DNA of 64,000 nucleotides from Narthecium ossifragum (Eukaryota > Streptophyta > Magnoliopsida > Dioscoreales > Nartheciaceae). The notes under the pieces were generated by a model. That model was given only the letters and a program-made list of their open reading frames with translations. It had not been told where the DNA came from and made no database searches. Made by a program: the position numbers and the translations under genes. Below, in pieces: positions 1 through 9,997 of the stretch. The stretch spans positions 16,982,095-17,046,094 of the forward strand of contig OY986970.1 in NCBI GenBank assembly GCA_963920575.1, given 5' to 3'. Position 1 is the first letter of the stretch. Each line of letters opens with the position of its first letter.

Positions 1-870
1 AGTTATCTAAACATCCCAAGGGCATGACTCCCTTGGTTCAACCACAAAGCGGTAAAGGGCATACTGTCAGCCCATTTAGTCTACACAATTAAATACACAC
101 CTAAATCTAACAAGATTGACATTAATTGTGAGAAAAGATAATATTTGCATGATTGAAACCTAGAGCTACACATGCTTAAAACTCGGCATAAATCCTTCAT
201 AATTACCCTAGAATTCATATGATGAGTCACAGAATATGCATAATTCACCCATTTAACTTGACTTTGTTAGCTCTCAAGCAATGCATTTCTAATATCTTTT
301 CATGTTATTTCAGGTACAAGAGTTTCCAAAGAGAGTTGAATCGATTTCGGGCTTAAAAGACATAAATGGCACAAAATCTGCCATATTCGGATTGAACCAG
401 ACTCAGTCTGAATTGAATCCAGACCAGACCCAATCTGGATAAATCCAGAATTGATCCAGACCCAGTCTGACTTGATCCAGACCCAGTTTGGATGGATCCA
501 GAATATTTGGATCGATCCAACCCAGTCTGGATTGATCCAGACTTGATCCAGACCCAGTCTGGATGGATCCAGAATATTTGGATTGATCCAACCCAGTCTG
601 GATCGATCCAAACTTATTCCGGATCGATCCAAACCAGTCCGGATCGATCCAAACATATTCAGATCGATCCGAACCAGTCTGGATCGATCGATCCAAAACC
701 CTTTCCTGGGAGCCATGACTCTCTGTTACAAATTGGATCGATCCAAACTCATATTGGATCGATCCAAGCCGTTAGAAACCCAAATTTTGACATCTTGGAA
801 CAAAATAAAATTGTCCTCTCTGGCAGTTTACAAGCAATGCAGCATTTTTAGTCATGAAATTGTCATGATC
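1..870 (+). repeat. LTR-like fragment with palindromic array
   Basis: No gene. The first 60 bases loosely resemble an internal stretch of the chromovirus LTRs seen later (for example near 8793), but the match is weak. From about 260 the sequence reads like the U3 half of a plant LTR in plus orientation (a pyrimidine run, CAGGTACAAG, then a GATCGATC-type array), as in the recognised LTRs of this window. Neither end nor a target duplication was found. Short reading frames on both strands here only translate the array and are not genes. Confidence 0.5.
415..770. repeat. GGATCGATCC / CCAGACTGG palindrome array
   Basis: Two palindromic words alternate: GGATCGATCC with decayed forms such as TGATCCA, and the pair CCAGTCTGG/CCAGACTGG. 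A block of about 65 bp beginning near 484 recurs near 550, giving local tandem structure. Because the unit is self-complementary, frames on both strands give similar peptides rich in DRS, IDP and GSIQ. Confidence 0.85.
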
Positions 871-879
871 TGATAGGCA

Positions 880-1276
880 GGTCAACCACAAAAATTTCTC
901 ATCTACCTAACTCTAATTTCAGTTTGAATATCATAAGGAATCAAAAGATTGTTTATGGGTGAAGGAATTTCAAACAGGTGTCAACAAGATAATCCAAAAC
1001 GCATACAAAAATAGAAGCGACAAAGAATCACAGTGATTCAATAGCATAAAGGTGATCTCCAGCCACCATTTCTCCTTGTTTCAGTCACTAAAATATGGTT
1101 TCTGATACATGACTAAATATGCAGCTATAGGAATATATTAGCTAATGAAAAGGAACAATGTAATTGTTATCAGCTAGAGGCTTAACTTTTAATAAGCAAA
1201 GACATAAACTGGAAGTCCATATGACAGCCTAACTATGGTTGTGGAATATGTTAGCTAATGAAAAGGAACAATGTAC
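880..1276. other. Intron-like non-coding DNA with 32-bp direct repeat
   Basis: AT-rich, with no open frame of note. A 32-nt word occurs at 1131-1162 and again at 1244-1275 with one mismatch, 113 bp apart. The second copy overlaps the splice donor of the KH exon read on the minus strand. The stretch would be intron downstream of that exon; I could not recognise a following exon in it. Confidence 0.5.
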
Positions 1277-1362
1277 CTTGATCCAGGAGCCTACTGCAGT
1301 ACGGCAGAACTTGTGCGAATGGTACCAATTTCTGCCTCTCGGCGAGTAACTCGGTTAAATAT
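1277..1362 (-). pseudogene. Single exon of a KH/STAR RNA-binding protein (SPIN1/QKI-like)
   Basis: On the minus strand an 86-nt segment is bounded by TTTCAG before 1362 and GTACAT after 1277, a plausible acceptor and donor. Read in phase it encodes 28 residues including LLAERQKLVPFAQVLPYCS. This matches the conserved N-terminal segment, just before the KH domain, of plant STAR-family proteins such as SPIN1, which bind RNA. The exon ends after the first base of a codon, fitting the Q-E that follows in the family. No flanking exon and no KH domain (GXXG loop) was found nearby, so this is a gene fragment. It lies 476 bp downstream of a CACTA transposase remnant on the same strand, which suggests capture by the transposon. 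Family match is from memory of the motif; no search was run. Confidence 0.72.
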
Positions 1363-1838
1363 CTGAAAGCATACGAGTACATATCTTATCAGTGCTAGGG
1401 CGAAATTGAGAACAGGTATATGATATACAATCCCATCCTCAAGTAGAATGGACTAACGCTTGCAAACAAAAAACATGCTTGAAACTCCCTGCCATGCTAT
1501 TATCTCATTTGCAACATAATTCATATTGGTTAATATAGTAAGCAACTTGCATGGTACAAAAGGCATAAAATCAAAATACTTCCGCTTTTACGCATTCTAA
1601 AATTTCAAAATCATGCTAACGTAGTACATGATTTTCACTTGTTCTGCACCTGCAGCATTTGTTAGAACAAGATTAAACTACCATGAATCACAATATTCAT
1701 ATTAATCTACAGCCCATCAGTCACTTGTTCATCTGCATGAAACTTGGTACAAGTGGAATTTAACAAGAAAAAATACCTTCAACTCAAGACTGAAGTTTGA
1801 TATATTGCATGCAAGAAAAAAAAATTGCCAGCCACGAA
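1363..1838. other. Intron-like gap between KH exon and TNP2 remnant
   Basis: AT-rich, many short poly-A and poly-T runs, stops in every frame. I see no exon, repeat or RNA gene. It may be intron of the captured gene or CACTA filler. Confidence 0.4.
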
Positions 1839-2621
1839 TCATTTACGAATCACATGCACAGTCCTCTTGTACGCCTTCAACGTACAAGATTCTGCATCTG
1901 CATTTTCCTTCCAATATAACATAAAATCATTTCTACATGTATCAATTTTTTTATAATCAAGCCCCAAAGACCGTATAATAGATCAGAACTCGCTAAAATT
2001 TTTCGGCAATGTTTCACCCTCCGAAAACACCTCCTTCAACAGCTCCAATAATGCAGTAAATGATGCATTGCTCCATCCATTAAGGCACTTTATAAGAAAC
2101 AGGCGTATAATAAACGATAGCTTGCTAAACTTCGAACCTAGGAATAGTTTCTTCTGACCATCTTGTATCAGAGACTAGAACTTTTCTGCATCTACATTAA
2201 GTCCCTCTCTACAATCTTTATTACGAGGCAATCCATCATCTACATTAAGCTCTGACCTAAAAGGAAATGCATCATGCAACAACCCTTCAATATCATTATG
2301 GGCATTTGACGGATGTTGTTCATTCAAATTAGAGTGCGTATCATTAGAAGATGCAGAGCTATCACCATGAAATATCCAATTAGTATAAGATTGGTCGAAA
2401 CCTTTCACAAGCAAATGGTCAAACACATCATCCTTATTTTGCCACAAACAATTATGACAATTGCTACATGGACATAGGATTTTTCCTCTTTCAACTACAT
2501 TAGTAAATGCAAATTCGATGAACCTCAATACCCCATTCACATAAGTGCTACTAGCCCTTTCGCTATGAAATATCCAAGTTTTATTCATTGTTGGATTGCC
2601 CCAAAAAAAACCTAAAAACAT
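1839..2621 (-). pseudogene. CACTA (En/Spm) TNP2 transposase, N-terminal remnant
   Basis: The frame from 2621 leads to a probable start at 2588 (MNKTWIFHSERAS). It runs through a Transpos_assoc-type zinc-binding segment (CPCSNCHNCLW, then DHLLVKGF and YTNWIFHG). It then reaches the TNP2 segment SKLSFIIRLFLIKCLNGWSN, LELLKEVFSEGETLPK and LDYKKIDTC. Two stops break one otherwise continuous frame: TAG at 2175-2177 and TGA near 1987. The frame ends at TGA 1839-1841. The DDE-type catalytic part, zinc finger and C-terminus are missing, so it cannot make active transposase. TNP2 normally cuts at the CACTA termini. Orientation agrees with the element end at 5177. Family assignment is secure from several motifs in order. 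Confidence 0.88.
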
Positions 2622-4064
2622 AAATCAAGATGACATACAACATAAGAATGTGTTTAGGAGAGAAGAATATTAGTTAAAACATTATGCAATACAAGGTAAA
2701 CAACTCTCTAATTCATGCACTGTTCATTGACTAAGTATAAAAAAATCCATTCGTGCACTGTTAATTCACATGCTAAAAGTCTTCAAAAAAGCATGGAACG
2801 TATCAGAAAAAAATCAATAGTCGCGAAGAACATTGATTTAATCTATTGAAACCAACAACACTCACTGATGTTGAGAGTATCTATGCACCTGATGTTGAGA
2901 GTCTTCGAGTCCTCCTCTGAAAAAGATCTTGACTGCAATAGAATGGGAAGGCAGCAGCCGCAGGGAGCACGTCGTGTGGGAGGGCAGCAGGTAGGAAAGA
3001 AGAGATGGATGGTGAGGGAGCTTGAGAACCGGCACCAATGGGGGAGGATCGGAACCGACGCTGATGGGGAGACAAGAAGACAGCAGAGCAAGGAATAGGG
3101 CGGTTGGAGGGTGGGACAGGATCTGGGAGGATATAAGAATAAAACTACCAGAGAATGGAAAAGTCATGGAGGCGAGGGGTGGGTTTGGCGCAGTCGATCG
3201 ACGGGCTAGGGGAGGGAGGTGGAGAGAAGGACGGTAGGCGGAAAAGCAAGTGAGGGGAGGGGCCGGAGATGGTGGAGCAGGGAAACGAAGATAGTGGACC
3301 TAGAGCAGAGATGGGTTTCCGGGAGGCGAGGGATGGGTTTGGCGTAGTCGGTCGACGGGCTAGGGGAGGTAGCTAGAGAGAAGGATGGAGATGGTTTCCA
3401 GGAAAGTGTAGACTCGCCGGCGGGCTAGGGGAGGTAGAGAGGACGGTACGCAGAGAAGAAGTGAGGCGAGGGGCCGGAGATTGTGGAGCTAGGGCAAAGA
3501 TGGGTTTCCGGGAGGCGAAGGATGGGTTTGGCATGGTCGAGCGACGGGCTAGGGGAGGTAGAGAGAAGGACGGAGATGCTTACCAGGAAAGTGAAGACTC
3601 GTCGACGGGCTAGGGGAGGTAGAGAGAAGGACGGAGATGCTTACCAGGAAAGTGAAGACTCGTCGACGGGCTAGGGGAGGTTTTCCGAGGAAGCAAGGAG
3701 TCACCGGCGGGCTATGGGAGGGTTTCGGGAAAGCTTCGTCTCCTTAAGCTTCGCGCGCGTGTTTTGGGATTGGCGGAAAGAATATATTAGGTAAGGGGAG
3801 AAGTTTTATTTTCGCGCGGGATGTCGCTGGAGTTTTCGGGATCGGGCGCAGCGTTTTTTTTTTTTATGTATAGGATCTGGCATTCATGAGCTCGACTATG
3901 ATTTCATTAAGCACGAACTCAATTTCTGAGCCTCTGGACTGAGCCTAGCTACCGATCTTCAGTATACACTCAAGAAAGCACACTTGAAAAATAGGTCGAA
4001 CCTGCTTAAACATATCCCAAAAATCGTTTAGCTTCCGAGGGGCGCTGCCTCCTGAAACCCCCGC
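2622..4064. mobile_element. CACTA 5' flank: AG/GC-rich non-coding region
   Basis: Lies between the TNP2 remnant and the copia-like solo LTR. The first 250 bases are AT-rich. From about 2930 to 3830 the plus strand is rich in A and G (GGGGAGG, AGAGAAGGACGG) with diverged blocks of about 130 bp. Frames in this part are low-complexity and overlap on both strands, so I do not call genes. A poly-T run sits near 3855. About 3990-4064 is probably an older LTR fragment that became the target of the solo LTR next to it. Confidence 0.5.
3543..3680 (+). repeat. 61-bp tandem repeat
   Basis: The word GACGGGCTAGGGGAGG recurs at 3543, 3604 and 3665, a 61-bp period, with the two full units nearly identical. 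Diverged versions occur upstream near 3200, 3353 and 3421. It is part of the AG-rich CACTA interior. Confidence 0.85.
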
Positions 4065-4069
4065 CGGGG

Positions 4070-4415
4070 TGTTAGGATTTTCTAGGAACTAGAAGCAAGG
4101 AAACCGAAAACAAAGACACACTGATTTACGTGGTTCACCCTAGAACATGGCTACATCTACGGAGTCGCTGGCGTTTCACTATCGCAAAGGCAAAGAAGCC
4201 GTTAAAAGATACAATGACGGCCGCCCATATAAACCCTCATATCCTAGGGTTTCGACACATAGGGTATAGGAAAAATTACATAAACTACCCCTATCAAACA
4301 GGTCGATCCTCGTTGGGGCGCTGCCCCGGACCCCGTCAGCTCTGCGTAGTGCGTCATAGTCGGGGTCCGCATCATAATCCAAGACAAGAAGAAGATCAGG
4401 CTCCCCACCTCAACA
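4070..4415 (-). mobile_element. Copia-like solo LTR (346 bp)
   Basis: Starts TGTTAGGATT and ends CTCAACA on the plus strand. Perfect 5-bp target duplication CGGGG at 4065-4069 and 4416-4420. Read on the minus strand it carries GGTGAACCACGTAAATC, a phrase common in the U5 part of plant copia LTRs, and ends in CCTAACA. An internal GC-rich word (GGGGCGCTGCCCCGGACCCC) is echoed just outside at 4416-4465, so the target was probably an older copy of the same LTR. Confidence 0.75.
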
Positions 4416-4420
4416 CGGGG

Positions 4421-4500
4421 TACTGCCCCGGACCCCGTCAACTCTACGTAGTGTGTCATAGTCAAGCCAGCGACAAACTCTTGATGCTTAATCGTTGCAA
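4421..4500. repeat. Fragment of older copia-like LTR
   Basis: Holds TGCCCCGGACCCCGTCA and CGTAGTGTGTCATAGTC, which repeat the interior of the solo LTR at 4070-4415. It grades into the CACTA subterminal region near 4480. Confidence 0.45.
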
Positions 4501-5177
4501 AAAAAACCATTTTCCCGCAGCGGTTAGAAAAGTGTTGCACGTCAATTGCTGCTATGAGTAGATATAATAGCGACAGTTAACATAACCGTTGCATAAAATT
4601 TATCTTTTGCAACAATTGTCAAAAACGTCGTCTTTTAACTACCACATCGCAGCGGTTATAAGAAGCGCTGCAAATAAACCGTTGCAATAAAACATCTACC
4701 AGCTGTTTAGATACTGTTGCTAAATAAACCGCTGCCAGAAATATAACTATTAGCGACAGTTATATAAACCGCTGCAATTCCTGCAGCGGTTAGAAAATTG
4801 CTTCACGTCAAACGTTGCGATAAGTAGAACTAATAGCAACAGTTCACATAACCGCTGCAAAAAGTTTATCTTCTACAGCAATTGTCAAAACCGCCGTCGT
4901 TTAAGTAGCCCATCGCGGCGGTTATAATAAGCGCTGCAAATAAGCCGCTGCTATAGAACATGATTTTGCAGCGGTTTATAACTGTTGCTAATGAACCGCG
5001 ACAGTTATGTAAACCGCTGCAAGTTGTATATTTTTTGCAACATTAACGAAAATCGCTGCTATAGAACTTCATTTTAGCAATGGTTACATCTAAACGGCTG
5101 CTGTATCTAATTTTGTAGCAGCACTTCCTCAACCATTGCAATATAACTGCAGCAGAATGGGGTCAATTTTTGTAGTG
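4500..5177 (-). mobile_element. CACTA terminus with subterminal repeats
   Basis: The right edge, read on the minus strand, starts CACTACAAAAATTGACCCC, the classical CACTA terminal inverted repeat. Inside, the 9-mer GCAGCGGTT and its complement AACCGCTGC occur many times in both orientations, as expected of subterminal transposase-binding repeats. A 266-bp unit is tandemly duplicated (starts 4517 and 4783). The opposite terminus is not in the window. The element interrupts the E1 LTR, whose first part is missing; CCT at 5178-5180 would be one copy of the 3-bp target duplication. Confidence 0.88.
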
Positions 5178-6385
5178 CCTCTAACCTAAAGGTCTCCCCA
5201 AACAATTCATCAAATGCTCTCAATTACAAATTAAAGATTTAGAAACCTCAAGCTTAAAGATTACAAAACCCAAAGTGTAATATACAAAACCTCGAAGCGG
5301 GAAACATCAAGTAGAAACAAAAATATGATCCCGTAGGAGACTAATTATAAAAGGGTTATGGAAAACAAATCACCGCTCCTCAAACTTCGCTAGGCGCCGT
5401 CGCACCGCCGACCAACTGCCCGGTAAGGGCCACCGAAGAGAAGCTAACGCCTGCACCGCTAAAACATAGCCTGGGTAGGAATGAGCACTAAGCTCAGCAG
5501 GGAAACTACCCTACGACACACAGAAGGAAGAGGAAAACACAACATCGTCGCCCCCGAGCAAGGCCTAGGTGTATACATGGGCCCTATAGCCCCATCGCGT
5601 GTCCCTGAGGTCCACGATCATGATCTTCCAGAAGGATTGGTCACATGATGGGTCACGTTCAGTAAGCAGAAAACCACATTGCTAACTCACAAGCAGAAAA
5701 CCGGCACTGCTGGCAGGGAATGGCACCGCTGAGTAGGCACACCCTCTACTCAAGAGTCGTCACAACTGGACACCGGCTACACCGCAGAACCTGGCTCGAG
5801 GCGGACACGACCTCTAACAATCATCAATCAATAGGTGTTCGAGTCATCTAGGCCTATCGTCGAAAATCAGCTGAACACCATTCAAACCTGGACCAAGCTA
5901 CCCAACCCCGGTTCTAGGCCTAAATCCAAGCTTCCAAGCCTCGGGACGGCGACCTACAGATCGCCCACGTCCTATCCTTATGCATCTAATGCACAACCAG
6001 AATGCATGCTATGCACATACGCAGGGAAGCAAGTAATCATGCAACATATGTGACGATTAAAGAAATAAGGTCTGGGCTCGGCACCCTGTCGACCCGGGGT
6101 GGTGAACAATAAAATAGACCAAGGAGCAACTACAGTAGGAGCTCCACCAACTGCAGCCAGTCTGCCAAAAGACAGCATGTTACGGGAAGCAATTCCGGCA
6201 AACAGGATTAGCAGTACAACATGCTATCTAACATCCCGGGAGTCGTTACTCTCCCAGTTCATCACTACCCCTCATTATGGGGCTAACATGCTCAAGGATA
6301 TGTACCAGTTTATAAAGCTGTAGAGAAAAACACATAGGCGAAGCCCGGCGGGCAAAATCATTGAAAACACCTCCCTGTCATACGA

Positions 6386-6712
6386 GGGATTGATCATCTC
6401 CAGGGGGATGATCGACCACCCTCGTGAAGGGAAGACTCAGTCCCTGTCAAGCTACAAAGGATCAATCTACCCTCCAAAAAGATCGATCACCAAGCCAAAG
6501 GATCAATCTTCCCTCCTGGAAGATCGATCACCTACGTGACCAGGGACCTCGTCAATGCGAGCCCAGGGATGATCGATCATCATCACCAGATGATTGATCG
6601 TCAAGGAAAAATGATCGATCATACTTACCAGATGATCGATCCTTCTCGGGCTCAGCCTGACCAAACCAGGATGATCGATCAATCCTCCAGAATGATCGAT
6701 CCTGATGGGTTC
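6386..6712. repeat. GATCGATC array, downstream cluster (E1 LTR)
   Basis: Seven or so exact GATCGATC plus decayed forms (GATCAATC, GATTGATC). On the element strand it is downstream of the TATA box, in the transcribed part of the LTR. The same cluster occurs in the LTRs at 8150, 18345, 20688, 50210 and 59213. Confidence 0.9.
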
Positions 6713-7041
6713 TCCGGCCATCGGACGGCGAGGAATACCGCTGAAAAACTCTGTCAAATCCCACAAAACCTTGGGATCTGGTAGTCCGAAGGACCACGAG
6801 TCCAAAACCGATACGCATGCTACAAACCAACAAGCATACAACTAGATCTACTCAAACCAAGCACAACCAAGATCAAACCACACAAAACCAGAAAGAAAGT
6901 AGGTAGGATCCCAACCTAGACTAGCGCAGCTTCAATCCCAGCTGCCAAGCCAACGATCGCCTTCAATCTCTTCCAAATCCAGCCAGCTCAAAGCTCAGGG
7001 ACGACGGATTTCAAAAGGATTGAAAGAAGAAAGTCTCGTCC

Positions 7042-7236
7042 CTTATATAGACAAACGAACCGACTATGAATGATCGATCATTCAAGGAAGAATGATCGAT
7101 TCTTCATGACGATCGCAACACCCTAACATCAAATAATCGATCCTTCCAACAAGGGATGATCGATCATTCCCCAAATGATCGATCGATCATTCCCCAAATG
7201 ATCGATCCTCCTAGCAAGGGATGATCGATCATCTGG
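7042..7236 (-). promoter_or_regulatory. E1 LTR promoter: TATA box and upstream palindrome array
   Basis: On the minus strand the GATCGATC cluster (7236 to 7070) is followed about 21 bp later by TATATAAG (7049 to 7042). Solo LTR S1 shows the same layout with TATAAAA at 9617-9611. Inferred to be the U3 promoter; no transcription start can be placed. Confidence 0.55.
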
Positions 7237-7539
7237 GTGCAGAAAGCTAGAATTGGGCTAGAACGCTAGCCCAAGCCCGGATCTTTCGATCCTGGGTCCA
7301 CCTAACCGTTTTAAAAAGACATTATCACAAACACGGTCACTATGTGCAGACACAGATGTGAAACAAACCGACAAGGCGCAATTTACGAAATTGCCCTTGC
7401 GGTCCACAATGAGCCACGGGCCCGACCCAACCGGTCGACCCAGGAGTAGAGGGGCAGGTCCTCACATCCTAATACCCTTAAAGGAAATCTTGTCACGAGA
7501 TTCGATAAAGGTCGGGCTCGGAAACAACAAAGCAGCTAC

Positions 7540-8144
7540 AGTAGAAGATAAGGCAAAAGCTACCTCGAGAAGGAAACAACTGCGGAAATACGTGCCGCAT
7601 ATGCACCTCGCGCTCCCAGCTCTTCTCCTCGGTGCCTCGGTCCCTCTGTGCCTCCACAGTACATTGACCAGGGGAATCTTCTTGCCCCGCAAGACCTGAT
7701 CCCTCCGGTCATGTACCCGAACTGGCTACTCAATGAACATCGCGTCTGCCTCAAGCTCGATGTCATCCACCCTGATGACATGAGACGGGTCCAGGTTATA
7801 CTTCCTCAACATCGGCACGTAGAAAGTTGGATGCACAACTGACATGTGCCGAGGAAGATCCAGGCGGTAAGCTAGCTCGTCGATCCTCTCTAGGATCTCG
7901 AACGACCTGACAAACCTCGACGCCAACTTACCACCCCTGCCAAACCAGACGGACCCTCTGTTTGGCGATGCTCGCAAGAGCACTTTGTCGTCGACAGCAA
8001 ACTCCAATGGTCATCGCCTCTAATCTGCATAACTCTTCTGCCGGCTCTGAGCCGTAAGAAGTCTCTGCCTAATCTGCACTAGCCTCTCTAACGATCACCT
8101 GACTATGTCTGGACCGATGGGTGGTGCCTCTCCAACCTCTGTCC
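7540..8144 (-). pseudogene. E1 integrase C-terminal / chromodomain region
   Basis: Element-strand translation from about 8007 gives MEFAVDDKVLLRASPNRG, then LASRFVRSFEILERIDELAYRLDLP and HPTFYVPMLRKYNLDPSHV. This is the beta-barrel C-terminal domain of chromovirus integrases. A frame change then leads to GKKIPLVNVLWRHRG near 7690-7640, the IPLVKV-W core of the Tekay-type chromodomain that can tether integration to chromatin. The segment is separated from the integrase core by solo LTR S1, inserted between 8149 and 9993. Stops and frameshifts make it inactive. The aromatic cage of the chromodomain cannot be judged because the frame is lost. Confidence 0.85.
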
Positions 8145-8149
8145 AGCAC

Positions 8150-9992
8150 TGCCGCGCCCCGACCCGAGGAAGCCCAAAATGGACTGGGCCCATACTGGTT
8201 GCCTCCATGAGTAGGAACAGACACTGCCTGAGCCGGTACTAGCCCCCTCAGCTCCAAAGAACACAAACCGACACCAGTTGCACCCTCAACTCCCGGCTCG
8301 AGGCCGACACAACCTCTAAATCATCGATCAACAGGTGTTCGAGTCATCTAGGCCTATCATCGAAATCGACTGAAAACCACCATTGAAACCTAGTCCAAGC
8401 TATCCGACCCGGTCCAAGGGCTAAATCAAAGCTTCCAAGCCTCGGGATGTCGACCCACAGATCGCCCATGCCCTAACCTTATGCAACTAATGTGCAACCA
8501 GAAATGCATGCTATGAACATACGCATATAAGACAGATAAGCATGCAACATATTTGATGATAACAAAGCAAGGTCTGGGCTCGGCACCCTGCCGGCCTGGG
8601 ATGGTGGACAGGTATTTAAGGTCCAGAACTGCTTCAGTGGTAGCACCACCAACTACGAGCCAGTTCACCAGCAACCTACATCGGGAAGCAGCTCCGCAAA
8701 CAACAGCTAACAAACTACAAAGATAAAGCCCTCGGCCTACGCCGGCATGCAAGGCTAAGGAAAACTATAGGGCTACTCACCCACTTATTCTAAACATCCC
8801 AAGAGTCATCACTCTTCTGGTTCACCATTACCCTTCATTACAGGGCTGACAGGCTTAATCATATGTACCAGTTTATAAAGCAGTAAAGGAAAACGCATAT
8901 GTGAAGCCCCGCGGGCAAAAGCCAGTGAATACACTCCTCTGTTACCCAAAGGATCGATCATCAACCAAGGGGATGATCGATCCTCCTAGTGATAGGAAGA
9001 TCCCATCCTTGTCAAGCCCAAGGGATCGATCCTTCCTTCTAGGAAGATCAATCACCAAGCCAAAGGATCGATCTCCCCTCCAGGAAGATCGATCACCTGC
9101 GTGACCAAAGACTCCATCATGTCAACCAAGGGACATGATCGATCATCCCCAACCAAATGATCGATCCCCCAGGAGAATGATTGATCATCCTCACTAGATG
9201 ATCGATCCTTCTCGGATTCAACATGATGCACCAAGAGTTATCGATCCTTTCTCAATAAGGATCGATCCTGATGGGTTCTCTGACAACCCGACAGCGAGAA
9301 ATACCGTCGAAAAACTCCAAAAAATCCTGCAAAACCTTGGGATCTGGTTGTATGAAGGACCACGGGTCCTAAACCGGTAAGCTTGCTAAAAACCATTAAA
9401 CATGCAGCAAGATCTAAGCAAAACAAACCACAAACAACTCAAAACTCACAAAACCGGAAAAGCAAGTAGGTAGGAAACCCTACCTAGAGTAGAGCAGCTT
9501 CAATCCTAGCTGCCAAGCCAACGATCGCCCTCAACCTCTTCCAAATCCAACTAGCTCTGAGCTCAGGGGTGGAGAATTTCAAAAGGGTTGAAAGAAGAAG
9601 GCCTCGTTCGTTTTATAGACAAACGAACCGACTTATGGATGATCGATCATCGATCTTCCTTGACGATCGCAACTCCCTGACATCAAATGATCGATCCTTC
9701 CAGCAAGGGATGATCTATCATTCACCACATGATCGATCCTCCTAGCAAGGGAAGATCGATCATCTGGGTGCAGAAGGCTAGACTTGGGCTAGAACACTAG
9801 CCCAAGCCCGGATCTTTCGATCCCGGGTCCACCTAACCAATCAAATATTTACACAAACACGGTCAGTGTGTGTACACGCAAGTGTGAAACAAACTAACAA
9901 TGTGCAATTTACCAAATTGCCCTTGCGGTCCACAAGGAGCGACGGGCCCGACCCAGCCGGTTTGCCCAAGAGTAGAGGGGAAGGTCCTCACA
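8150..9992 (-). mobile_element. S1: chromovirus solo LTR inserted in E1 integrase
   Basis: Starts TGCCGCGCCCCGACCC and ends GTCCTCACA. Perfect target duplication AGCAC at 8145-8149 and 9993-9997; removing LTR plus one copy restores the E1 integrase alignment. Near its left end about 400 bp present in full copies are replaced by unrelated sequence (about 8180-8290). Palindrome arrays at 8948-9275 and 9638-9765. A solo LTR results from recombination between the two LTRs of one insertion. Confidence 0.93.
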
Positions 9993-9997
9993 AGCAC

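Larger units (their letters stand above)
5178..7466 (-). repeat. 3' LTR of E1 (start truncated by CACTA)
   Basis: Ends GTCCTCACA at 7466, i.e. TGTGAGGACC on the element strand. The first 100 or so bases (TGTCGCGCCCCGACCC in other copies) are missing where the CACTA inserted. Palindrome arrays lie at 6386-6712 (transcribed side) and 7070-7236 (promoter side), with TATATAAG (minus strand) at 7042-7049 between them. Confidence 0.85.

Noticed and set aside
415..770. CRISPR-like array
   Set aside because: Palindromic and repeated, but units overlap and vary, spacers are not unique sequences of constant length, no cas genes, and the setting is a plant genome.
300..873. Overlapping frames of 96-138 residues on both strands
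   Set aside because: They translate the GGATCGATCC array; the peptides are the same few residues repeated and mirror each other on the two strands.
1277..1362. Intact KH-domain host gene
   Set aside because: Only one exon is recognisable; no KH core and no neighbouring exon was found within 1 to 2600.
2868..3237. Several overlapping frames on both strands in the CACTA 5' flank
   Set aside because: Low-complexity AG-rich DNA; no splice pattern or motif supports any one of them.
6503..6841. Frames rich in MIDH/DRS around the LTR arrays (also near 9000, 18700, 21375)
   Set aside because: Array translations inside LTRs, with no homologous protein pattern and no start context.
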